Positions 12,701 to 21,942 of a DNA stretch of 64,000 nucleotides are shown here, in pieces; position 1 is the stretch's first letter, and the number at the start of each line of letters is the position of its first letter. The DNA is from Cryptomeria japonica. Its lineage: Eukaryota; Streptophyta; Pinopsida; Cupressales; Cupressaceae. The notes below the pieces were generated by a model that was not told the origin of the DNA, did no database searches, and saw only the letters and a list, made by a program, of their open reading frames with translations. The DNA lies in the NCBI RefSeq assembly GCF_030272615.1, contig NC_081412.1, positions 697,788,656 to 697,852,655 on the forward strand. Direction: 5' to 3'. The translations under genes and the position numbers were made by a program.

Positions 12701-13788
12701 AAATCAAGGCCCACAAACCAATCGCAAGGAGGTCGTTCATTTTGCATCTAGTTCATTTGAATCTGAGAGAACCGGGCTAATGGTTCCTTGGGAATCACTC
12801 CAAAGTCCTTAAGTACGGGAGCCATGAACAAATCTAAAAACTGATAGGAATCATAAGAGGCTAGCAGTAGAGGTGTCCAACAGGACACCGACATTATGTT
12901 TCCCGACTCATCATAAGTGGCCAAGTGCATGAACTATGCAAAGAAAGCTTCATTTTGGTGCAAAAGTAGGTGTACCAATACTGAAGAGAATCTGAAGCAT
13001 CACAACTGTTGGAACTCAAATAACTGCTTAACGATGGCTTTAGTGATAGTAATAGAGAAGTCAAAGTGAAAATTCTCTCTTTGCTTCCTACATTTGAAAA
13101 GAAAACCCATCATGGAAGTTGTGATATCCTGGTCATTGTCATGACCACACAGCCATGCCAGGATAGAAGAGATATCCTTGAGGTCATCTTACTTTAGGTC
13201 CCTGTAGGACAAAGGGAACTTTGGAAGTCTAGCTGATAGGTTGAGATTTAGGGTACTTTGACAGAAAGTCAAAGGGTCTCTCCTGGTGCTCCAGAACTCC
13301 TCCATGGATTTCTCTGAGAAAACCACTGTTATTTCAAAGATTGGGAAGCACAACATCTCCCTAATGTCTTCTGGAGATATGACCAATTTCGAGTGGGAGC
13401 TGCTAATGAAGCACAAAGTGGGATAAAAAATCTCCGCACAAGCCGCAATGAGCTCAGGGCAGTACGGGACTACAAGAACCAAAGATTGAGAAGCACCACT
13501 TTTTCAGAAATGCACTGCTATCGAATAAGGATCATTTTTGTGATGTAGCATCCTTGAGAAAATAGCTTCTCTAAGGCTCTTGGGCTGCCGACAGATCTTG
13601 GGCTCATAGATATTTTCCAAAGAATCTAGAATGACAGACGCATTCTGGGTTATCGTTTTAGCCTTGGCCTTCGTCTTTGGATACTCCTTCTTTGGAGGGA
13701 TAGCATGTGCATAATAAGATAGTTCTTTGAAAACATTAACCTAGAAACCCCTAGGAATGACACTTGTGGATTCAGCCTCAGAATCCAT
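9750..13788 (-). pseudogene. Element A accessory ORF (sense), N-terminal domain plus coiled coil
   Basis: One minus-strand frame starting at ATG 13788 runs through pieces at 13189-13482, 12748-12930, 12394-12747, 11173-11619 and 10927-11172, with single stops between them. After a frameshift, 9750-10172 supplies the end. Restored length would be about 1,340 codons. Most stops are TAG, TAA or TGA where Gln or Arg would fit. The N-terminal third has a helical domain with SPEDIREMLCFP near 13360, resembling the 'VTGLP' motif of plant retrotransposon accessory proteins (compare element B). A lysine- and proline-rich linker follows (PPKKKT near 11870), then a long heptad-rich coiled coil (about 11100-10690). 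It lies between integrase and the 3' LTR on the same strand as gag-pol. Function is unknown. Similar plant domains are catalogued as putative plant transposon or gypsy-type proteins. No nuclease or polymerase motif is visible. Confidence 0.6.
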
Positions 13789-14071
13789 TATAGGCAGACG
13801 ACTTTCCTTCTTTTTCCTGGAAAACTAGAGATGGGAGATAGAACCTCGCTCCTCCTTCTTTTCCCTCGTTCCTCAAAAATTGAAAAAAAACAGACTAATA
13901 GGAGGGAGGACTTTGAGCTTTTAATGCATAACATGCCTTGATTTTCATGAAAGCCAAGTGTTTAAAGGCAAGGACCTACTTACATGCGTGCCAACTCAAA
14001 TTGCTGCTGCGATCAACCCCCTGCGGATGAAGGGCGCCATCATTCCTACTTCCCTAGAAAACCCTTTGGCT

Positions 14072-14076
14072 AATTT
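14072..14076. repeat. Target-site duplication of element B, left copy (AATTT)
   Basis: AATTT directly precedes the TG of the left LTR. The same five bases follow the right LTR at 20645-20649. A 5-bp direct duplication is the normal mark of integrase insertion and shows that both ends of B are correctly placed. Confidence 0.9.
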
Positions 14077-14896
14077 TGTTGGCAAATGCACACTCCAATG
14101 AGACATTGTAGGTGATTGAAGGTTTTGTCATTGATGTCAACCTTACAATCCTATGACACCGGCAAGGCAATTCACTGGCACTAGAAAGATCAGATTCCCC
14201 ACCGGCACACAAACATCAACACCGATAGTGAAAGGAAGCATACCGGCACAGAAGCCGATAGGAATTTTGTTAATAATATATTTTGTTTATTATTGTAAAA
14301 ACATTGTAAGCTGACTTGGCAAGTTGTAAAATGACTCTTATATAAGAGAGTTCATTGTAGAACACAAGAAGGATAATGTAAGCATGGAAGAATGTAATTA
14401 GGTGAAATAAGGTAGACCTATTATGCGAATTATAGGTTAAGGGTTTATGTAAGAAGCAGAGCTATAAACCGGTACTGGATCTAGCATAGTAGATGCTATT
14501 TTGAAGTAGTACATCACATTGGATTTATATAATCCATTTTGTAAGTCAGTGAGACTTCCCATTTTGTATTTGAGTAGTGAGCTCTAGGCACTTGACCTTC
14601 CTGCATGTGCAAGCCCCTCTTGTAGCAATAATATTCTCTTATTGGCCAGTAAGTGAATATTGTGGGTCACAAATCCCACCGAGGTTTTTCCCACACCGGG
14701 TTTCCTCATTAAACTACAGTGTTATGGTGTGTTTTTCATGTGGTTGTTTCTATCTCTGTTTATTGCATTACTTTCTATTTACCGGTGCACAATTTTAATT
14801 TGCTCTACAAGTTTTAAGTTAAGAAATTCATCAAACTGGTTAGATACTGATTCAACCCCCCCCCCCCCCCTCTCAGTATCTATGGGAATCCTAACA
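14077..14896 (+). repeat. Element B 5' LTR
   Basis: Starts TGTTGGCAAATG and ends CCTAACA. A TATATAA promoter box lies at 14339-14345 in CTCTTATATAAGAGAG context and is conserved in the other LTR at 20096-20102. A pure C run near 14858 precedes the CTCAGTATC end block. It is the direct repeat of 19834-20644. Confidence 0.92.
14339..14345 (+). promoter_or_regulatory. TATA box of element B 5' LTR
   Basis: TATATAA inside a short palindrome (CTCTTATATAAGAG). The same sequence is kept in the 3' LTR, as expected for the U3/R promoter of an LTR element. Transcription would start some 30 bases downstream, near the TTCATTGTAG stretch. Confidence 0.6.
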
Positions 14897-14898
14897 AT

Positions 14899-14911
14899 TG
14901 GTATCAGGCTC
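14899..14911 (+). other. Primer binding site of element B (initiator-Met tRNA type)
   Basis: TGGTATCAGGCTC begins two bases after the CA end of the 5' LTR. It matches the usual plant PBS complementary to the 3' end of initiator methionine tRNA (TGGTATCAGAGC) except for one position. It primes minus-strand cDNA synthesis and fixes the plus-strand orientation of the element. Confidence 0.85.
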
Positions 14912-14959
14912 TATTTTCAGAAGCCTAACAGCTTGAGGAAGATCTTGACACCGGTAGAG

Positions 14960-16018
14960 ATGGAAATTTTGATGAAGCAGCTAGAAGTAGCTCTCTCAGA
15001 CTATGATACAGAAAAGTTGAAAAATATCAAACTTGAAGATGATCTAAAGGCAGCTCAGGATATTATTCAAGCACTTCAAGAGAATTTTATCATTGCAAGA
15101 AATAAGATAAGAGAACTTTGTGAAAAGATGCAAAATGAGAATGATGAAAAGGAATCTCTTAATGATCAGATAAGCAAGCTGAAACAAGAGAACATGACAA
15201 TAAAGAATGAAATGCAGGATATGACTATGAGATTTTGTAAGGAAATTGAAAATAGAAAGAAGAATGAAGAAGATTTGACTAGAAGACTAAGTGATGCAGC
15301 AAATGAGAACACCAGACTTAGCTATGAAAATGATTTGTTGAAGACAGATCTGATGCATACACAAAATTACTCAAATGAACTTATGAGGCAGAAAGAGATC
15401 TTAGAAAGACAACTGGATACTGCAAATCAGCACAAAGAGAAATTCAAGAAAAGCTCAAAAGAACTTGGTGACACTTGTGGACTTGGCTTTGAAGTTGGTG
15501 AAAGCTCCAGTACTCCAAACACACAGGATCATAGAAAACCGGTAAGACAAACTACTACTTATAAATTCAATGGAAATTGCTTTAACTGTAATAAGTATGG
15601 TCATAAAGAAAATTAATGTAGATCTAGAAATTATCAGAATACCAATACACCCACCGGTCAATGTTCAAAATGCAACAAAGTTGGTCATAATTTTGAAAAT
15701 TGCAGAATGAATGTGAGATGTTATGTTTGTGGAAGATTTGGACACTTATCTAATCAATGCAGAACACAAATCGGCATAGGTTATGGAAAGGCTATTCAGA
15801 AAAATAATGTGACTTGTTATGCATGCAACAAAATTGGGCATATTGCTAAATTTTGTAGAAGAAAGTCCTCACCGGTAAACAACAAAGGTCCTAGTTTGAA
15901 AGGAAAAGAAAAAGTTGAAGCAGTTAAGCATGGATTTTCAAAACAATGGATCAGGAAATCAAAACTGAATGTTGACAGGAATACTCGTCCACCGACAGAA
16001 CAGAGACTCTTCATGTAG
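14960..16018 (+). pseudogene. Element B gag: coiled coil with four zinc knuckles
   Basis: The frame begins at ATG 14960, just inside the 5' LTR and PBS. Its upstream extension into the LTR is not expected to be translated. About 150 residues of heptad-rich coiled coil are followed by four CX2CX4HX4C zinc knuckles: CFNCNKYGHKEN (last Cys beyond the stop), CSKCNKVGHNFENC, CYVCGRFGHLSNQC and CYACNKIGHIAKFC. A TAA stop at about 15614 falls inside the first knuckle, where CAA (Gln) would restore it, and the frame continues to 16018. The usual N-terminal Copia gag core (UBN2-like) is missing, so the N-terminus is truncated. The role in the family is to bind and package element RNA into particles. 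With no pol in this element, gag is the only canonical retrotransposon protein left. Confidence 0.75.
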
Positions 16019-16358
16019 CACTCCACTAGTAGGAGACTCTTTATCCAATTGAAGAAAATTCCCTTGAGGATTTGGCAATCAAATGTGAAATATGTTATTA
16101 TTCCCTCGGTTGATGGTAAGAAGTTTAAATTACTTCTATACCGATAGATAAAGTTAAGTGATTACTTAACGGGAAAGCATTAAATGTGGTAGTTGGCAAA
16201 TTAGCATTATAAATCAGTGTTTTGGGCTCCATTTTACTTCACTGAGCATTCAAACATTCGAAGAGTGCAAAATTTCTAGAGCTAAGGCATTTTAGAGCAA
16301 GAAGCAAAGCAATTCAGCAATCAATCTTTCCAAAGGTAGAAAAAAGGTATTTATAATC

Positions 16359-19300
16359 ATGGCATCCTCTTCTGTACCTGAATTCATAGTAAGCCCTACT
16401 GTAGTAGAAGTAATCAAGTGCCCTAGGCCCGTTTTTTAGTTAGTTCCCGAAATAGCAAAGAAGGGTGATAATGTTGGTGCTTTTTCTCAAATCCCCAAAG
16501 GAGTAGTCTTTGTAGAAGACACTAGGATGTATATTCATTGCCACATAGAAGAATTAGGTGATGAAGAGATTAAGAACATGTACAAGACTATCATATGTGA
16601 TGATTCTAGTAATGTGAAACCTGAACACAAAATAATTGAAACCCTAGGATTCACTGAAATTCTCAGCATTCCAGATTTCCCTAAGGAAGTTATAAAGATA
16701 GTATTGAGCAGGGTACATGGTGCATTCTTTTGGCTAGATTCAGTTCACAAAGTTACCAAGGAAGCTGTAAAAGCTGTAACAGGGTTACCCTCCACCGGTA
16801 ACAGACCTGACAAGACAAAGAAGGTCTCAAATGACCTAGTAATGAACCTAAAAGGTGCAACATCTGACAAAAGGTCTTTAAGGGTGAATGATGTAACTGA
16901 CATCAATTTGAGATTCATTAGCATGATTTTAGGCTACAAAACAACACATGCAAATAGACTAAATTTAGTTTCCAGCTTATGCATAAAAAGTGCTTATGAC
17001 ATGATCAATGATAATATGAAAATTAATGTGTGTGAATGGTTGAAGGATGAACTTATTGACAATCTGGGAAAGATCAAGATGGACAAAAAGGGGACATTTA
17101 GATTTGTTAATTTACTTGTCTATTTAATGGTACATATAACAAAACAAGTGCCCGGTATAGGTAACAAAAATCTTTGTTTTGACATACCGGTAGGCAAACA
17201 ACTGTCTGACTTATTGAACAACATGGGTGAAAACAAAGAAAAGAATATTAATGAGTACTTTCAAGCACTAAAGGCTGGAATGAACACTAGAGTTAGATTA
17301 TCACAAGAAATTGTAAATAAATATAAGGATGACATATGTTTTGTCATTAAGAAGGATGAGATCTAGATGGAGACAATTATCCCAAGAACAATTTGGGTTA
17401 CTAAAATGGGTTATGAGACAGATGATCACATAATTGAAACATATGCAAAATCCTTTCTAGAAGCACCCAAGGAACCTAAGGAAGAGGTATTTGGCAGCGC
17501 TGAAACCATTGGGAATGAAATTCAATCTAAGAAGAGAGTAAAGATGGTAGAGGCAACTGTGAGGAAAGGATCAAGGCAGGCTAAGGCTATCAAAGAAGAT
17601 GTACTCAAACAAACCGGTATCACTAAAGATGAGTTAGAAGCATTACAGCCTGAAACTCACCTTTCACCAGTAGCAACTTCTTCTGAGAGTGATATGCCAG
17701 CCACATTTAAAAGAGTTGTGAGGAAAAGAGAACTTTCACCGAAAACTACATCTTCGCCTAGAAGAACCAGACAAAAACAACAGGCAGTAAGGCCCCCGGT
17801 TAAGAAAATAACTCCTAAGAAGAAAAAGTTAACACCAAAGAAAAGGACTCAACAAAATGTTGCTCCAATTGACAGACTGTTGGATGAAATAACAAAGGAA
17901 GGAAAGCTTAAGAACATTAACAAATTATATGATTCACTATCAGACGATGACAAAGAAAAGGTTGAAAATAGTGTAATTCTACACTTGGATATCTACAAGA
18001 AATTCTTGATGCAAGTTGTGGATGGATTACCAGTTGAACTGTTTAAGAGACTTGAAGCAAGAAGGCAAGTTGTTGTAGAGTTTGACAAGAAAATGAAAGT
18101 AGAAAAACTACTTGGTGTTTACCCAGTAAACTCACCAAAGGAAATAGATGATCTAATTGCGGAGGCTAACCGATCAGTATTCTCTACTGCACACCAGCAT
18201 ATTGCACTGATGGTTGGTAGAGTAAATGAGGTTGCAGAGGAAACTGCAAATGCATGGGACATATTCCTTATTGAGAAGGAAAAATAAGAAGAGTATAGAA
18301 ACCCCAAACCAATCAAAGTATATCAGAAGACAAGGATAAAGGAAAATGAAAGGTTAGTGGACCTCCAAGCATCAAAAGACCACCTCTAGATACTCCATTG
18401 GTAGCAACAACTGAAGATCAACCAACTGATGAGAGTATGGATATACCACAAGAGGATACAAATCCTAATTCTGAAGTATTATACACAGTTGATATTGATA
18501 CTCAGAAAGTTAACATTATGGTAGATAAGGACACAATCGGTAAGACAGATGTGGCTAGTGAGCCACCGGTAACAGATAAAATAGATGACATAGAAGGAAA
18601 ACCGATAGATGGTACCATAGAACAATAGGCAAAACAACAGGCTGATCAACAAACAGAACAACAAATAGAGCAACATGCTCCAACACAACAATAGGTTAAT
18701 ACAGAATTAGTGCCACTAGCAACAGCTGAACAAGACAAACCATTGCTTAAGGAAATGGAAACACAGACTGACCTACCAGAGGTCACCATAAGCAAAGATA
18801 TTGCTCCCACCAGCGGAATTCAGAGTATTGGCTCTTCAGCTGCAGGATTCAAATCAACAAATGTAACTGAAGTTCTTTTATACTCCATAAAGAAAATAAT
18901 AGATTGTAGCTCTCAGGCATACAAAGCTATAGATGATACAATTCCAATTTTGAAGATGATAGCTCCAAAATGTAATGTAGATAATAAGGATTCTTTGAGT
19001 CAACTTGACACTTTGTCTAAGTATATTACTGACAACACTGTGACAATTGAACAAATAAAAGAGGAAGCATTCAAGGAGAGGTTAGAAAAGGAAAAACAGA
19101 AATTCTTTGAGGAACAAATAAAGAAGTGTACAAGGTAGTTTGACACACTTCTACCGGGACTGTGTAGCACATTAAAGGAATTCAAGACTTTGTACAGAGA
19201 CACTTGTATGACTAACTTTTTGGCAGTTGATATTGACAGAAAAATGAGCAAGATTCAGGAGGAAATTAATAAACTAGCTGATAATTTCATTAATTCATCT

Positions 19301-19626
19301 GATTCATTATTAGTTTTTGAGTAGAAGATAACAGGTTTTGAGGAAGAACTACTAAAGATAGAAAGACAAAAGGAGAGAATAAAAAGTAAGGCTAAGGATC
19401 TGAAATGGAGACTAAGTCCTAAACTGGACTACCTAGCATCCTTAAGGAAAGAAATATCTGATGCATTGGTACAAGGATAGAAAACACCGGCAGAGCAAAT
19501 GCAACACCTCACTGGTACAACTCAAAGGACAGAGGCAGCAATAAAAGATAGTAAAAAGTTTCTTGAAAGCCTAAATTTGGTTTTGGCAGATCTTTTTCAA
19601 ATTGTAACCAACTGGTTACAAGGTTG
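16359..19626 (+). pseudogene. Element B ORF2 in place of pol, about 1,090 codons, unknown function
   Basis: The frame starts at ATG 16359 (M-A-S-S-S-V-P-E-F). It runs in one phase through TAG stops at 16437 and 17364 to 18287, shifts by one base near 18290-18390, and continues to about 19626. At five of the stops a CAG-to-TAG change would explain the break, and the last (TGA) would be CGA. The N-terminal 350 residues form a helical domain with VTKEAVKAVTGLPSTG near 16760-16800. The middle is strongly basic with a nuclear-localisation-like cluster (KKITPKKKKLTPKK, near 17805-17850). The C-terminal part is acidic and Gln-rich, then coiled coil (about 18990-19480). No protease, integrase or RT motif is found. 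The layout (domain, basic linker, coiled coil) parallels the accessory ORF of element A. The N-terminal motif resembles plant transposon-associated domains; actual function is unknown. Confidence 0.65.
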
Positions 19627-19819
19627 AGACAAGGAACCACACTCCATTGACACCTTGACAACCTTTGTCATTGATGTCAAAGGGGGAGTAGTGGTATGAG
19701 AAAATAATCAGCAAAAGACTCATCTACTCAGGGGGAGCTCACATATTCTTTTGGTACACATTTTTGGTAACAATTTTTGGATACACTTTTGAATTTTCTC
19801 ATGAGTGTTGCCATCAATG

Positions 19820-19833
19820 TCAAAGGGGGAGAT
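19820..19833 (+). other. Polypurine tract of element B
   Basis: TCAAAGGGGGAGAT directly precedes the 3' LTR start TGTTGG. Purine-rich tracts of this form prime plus-strand synthesis in Copia elements. A second copy of the context (GATGTCAAAGGGGGAGTA, near 19673-19690) lies about 145 bp upstream and looks like an older duplicated PPT region. Confidence 0.8.
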
Positions 19834-20644
19834 TGTTGGCAAATGCACACTCCAATGAGATATTGTAGGTGATTGAAGGTTTTGTCATTGATGGCAACCT
19901 TATAATCCTATGACACTAGCAAGGCAATTCACTGGCATTAGCAAGATCAGATTCCCTACCAACACACAGACACTGGAACTAGTAGTGAAAGGAAGCATAC
20001 GGGCACAAAAGCCGAAAGGAATTTTGATAATAATATATTTTGATTATTATTGTAAAAACATTGAAAGCCGACTAGCCAAGTTGTAAAATGACTCTTATAT
20101 AAGAGAGTTCATTGTATAACATAAGAATGATAATGTAAGCATGGAAGAATGTAATTAGGCGAAATAAGGCAGACCTATTATGCAAATTATAGGTTAAGGG
20201 TTTATGTAAGAAGCAGAGCTATAAACTGGTACTGGATCTAGCATAGTAGATGCTATTTTGAAGCAGTACATCACATTGGATTTATATAATCCATTTTGTA
20301 AGTCAGTGAGACTTCCCATTTTGTATTTGAGCCGTGAGCTCTAGGCACTTGGCCTTCCTATATGTGCAGGCCCCTCTTGTAGCAGTAATATTCTCTTATT
20401 GGCCAGTAAGTCAATATTGTGGGTCATAAATCCCACAGAGGTTTTTCCCACACCAGGTTTCCTCATTAAACTACTATGTTATGGTGTATTTTTCATGTGG
20501 TTGTTTCTATCTTTGTTTATTGCATTACTTTCTATTTATCGGTACACAGTTTTAATTTGCTCTACATGTTTTAAGTTAAGAAATTCATCAAATCGGTTAG
20601 ATACTGATTCACCCCCCCTCTCAGTATCTGTGGGAATCCTAAAA
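19834..20644 (+). repeat. Element B 3' LTR
   Basis: Starts TGTTGGCAAATG and ends CCTAAAA, where the 5' LTR has CCTAACA, so the terminal CA has mutated to AA after insertion. The TATATAA box at 20096-20102 is kept. It is followed at once by the AATTT target duplication. Confidence 0.92.
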
Positions 20645-20649
20645 AATTT
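20645..20649. repeat. Target-site duplication of element B, right copy (AATTT)
   Basis: AATTT follows the right LTR and matches 14072-14076. Confidence 0.9.
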
Positions 20650-20950
20650 GATGTTACTCGGGAGACGTTTCTCAAGCAAATCTTTTCTTTGATCGAGGGG
20701 ATTGGGTAGAAGTAATAACCGCACGAGCTGAAACAAGCTAGCGGAACCTAATATTTAAAAAATGACGTACCTGAATGTACGCATGGCTCTTTTCTTCCAT
20801 CCATTTTGCTCCTCGAGGTAACTGACAAGACCTTGGTATCTTGAAGACAATCCCATTCGCATGACATGAATTAATGGAGACATGATAGAAACATTGAAAT
20901 TGGGGAGGCATGAGCTCTGATCGTCAGTCGGCTATTTTCTGAAATTTTGC

Positions 20951-20958
20951 TATAAATA
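20951..20958 (+). promoter_or_regulatory. Possible TATA box for the antisense ORF of element A
   Basis: TATAAATA lies in the non-coding gap and points towards the antisense ORF. It overlaps the first ATG of that ORF, so either the ATG is not the true start or this box is a chance match. Confidence 0.3.
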
Positions 20959-21689
20959 TGTCTTTTCAGACATTCTTTTACCATATTGCGAGCTTTAATG
21001 ACGAAGCTTCTAAAGAAATGGATACTCTTGTTCAACTCATCAGCAAGAGGGCACGGGTCACTTTCTTGGGAAACATCTCAGACCGGAGACTGCAAGGGAT
21101 GACGCGCAGGAAGAACCCTTTAATAATAGATGCAATTAAATGGGTACTTGGAGATGATTTTCTTGGCAACCCAGACTGATATCAGGTAAATACGGACATC
21201 TGCTCGCACCTCATAGCTTCTCTGCTAGATTGTGGTCAGTCTGGGATGCTCACGACGTAGCTGACTCAGGCACTTTTTCCCAAAGATTACTTGGGTGGGC
21301 TGGATGATGTTGTTGCATACCATGTACCCTTCTTAGGGCTTCCTCTGGTGTCTGAATTTAAGTGGTTCATCACGTTCCATAAGGAGGTGGCGTGGCATCC
21401 ACTCATCGGTGGGTTGAAGACCATGACACTATCTTCCCATCGATACCGTCCTGAGATTGCTATAGAATTCCTTCTACGTGTCCATCTAATAGTCCCAGTT
21501 CCAGAAGGCACAGACTGGTACAATGGGTTCAGAGATTATATCTTCCCCAGAATTTTCGTGCTAGACCAACAGCCAAACCTGGTGGTCATTTTCATGCCCA
21601 GGGAGCTTGAGAGATCTTTTGACTCAGAATGGCTGGGGGAAGAAGAAAACTCTGACACCAATGAGGGAGAGACTGAAGAGAGCTACTGA
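20958..21689 (+). pseudogene. Element A antisense ORF, unrecognised protein
   Basis: One plus-strand frame from ATG 20958 to 21689 has two internal stops (TGA at 21177, TAG near 21258), giving about 243 residues. It lies opposite to gag-pol and converges on the integrase end at 21943, leaving about 250 bp between them. The protein begins with a helical segment. Its second half is aromatic-rich with a WHPLIGGLKT segment, and the C-terminus is acidic (SDTNEGETEES). No zinc finger, catalytic triad or membrane segment is seen and I do not recognise the family. TATAAATA at 20951-20958 overlaps the first ATG. If it is the TATA box, translation would start at a later ATG, for example near 21018. With B removed, its start lies about 600 bp from the start of the minus-strand accessory ORF, so the two were divergently arranged. 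Confidence 0.45.
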
Positions 21690-21942
21690 AAAGAGCGACA
21701 AAAACTTGACTTGTATCTGAACCAAAGGATGTAAAAAAAGGAGAGGCCAAGGGCCCACATATTTTGTAAAGAAAATATAAGAAACTTTTAATATAATCGA
21801 TTTTACTTTTCTCTTCTATCTAACCTCTCTCTTTTTCTTATTCCTTTTCTGCTTGCTTGACTGGAAATTAAATAAAATAAATAGGCACTATATACATCAT
21901 GAACATAATATACATTATTTACTTAAAAATGGGAGGGAACCC

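Larger units (their letters stand above)
14077..20644 (+). mobile_element. Element B: non-autonomous LTR retrotransposon with gag and a novel ORF, no pol
   Basis: LTRs of 820 bp (14077-14896) and 811 bp (19834-20644) flank an internal region of about 4.9 kb. A PBS (14899-14911) and PPT (about 19820-19833) fix the orientation as plus. AATTT duplications flank the whole. The internal region encodes a coiled-coil and zinc-knuckle gag (14960-16018) and a second long ORF (16359-19626). I find no protease, integrase, RT or RNase H anywhere in it. It must therefore have been mobilised by enzymes of another element. LTR features (TGTTGGCAAATG start, C-tract near the end, initiator-Met PBS, AAAGGGGGAGAT PPT) are like plant Copia elements. 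By eye about 8% of sampled LTR sites differ. It sits in the non-coding gap between element A's divergent accessory ORFs. Confidence 0.88.

Noticed and set aside
16359-19626. TAG read as glutamine (altered genetic code) in element B
   Set aside because: Many stops sit where CAG is expected, but the intact PHT1 gene uses the standard code, and deamination of methylated CAG in a dead element explains the pattern.
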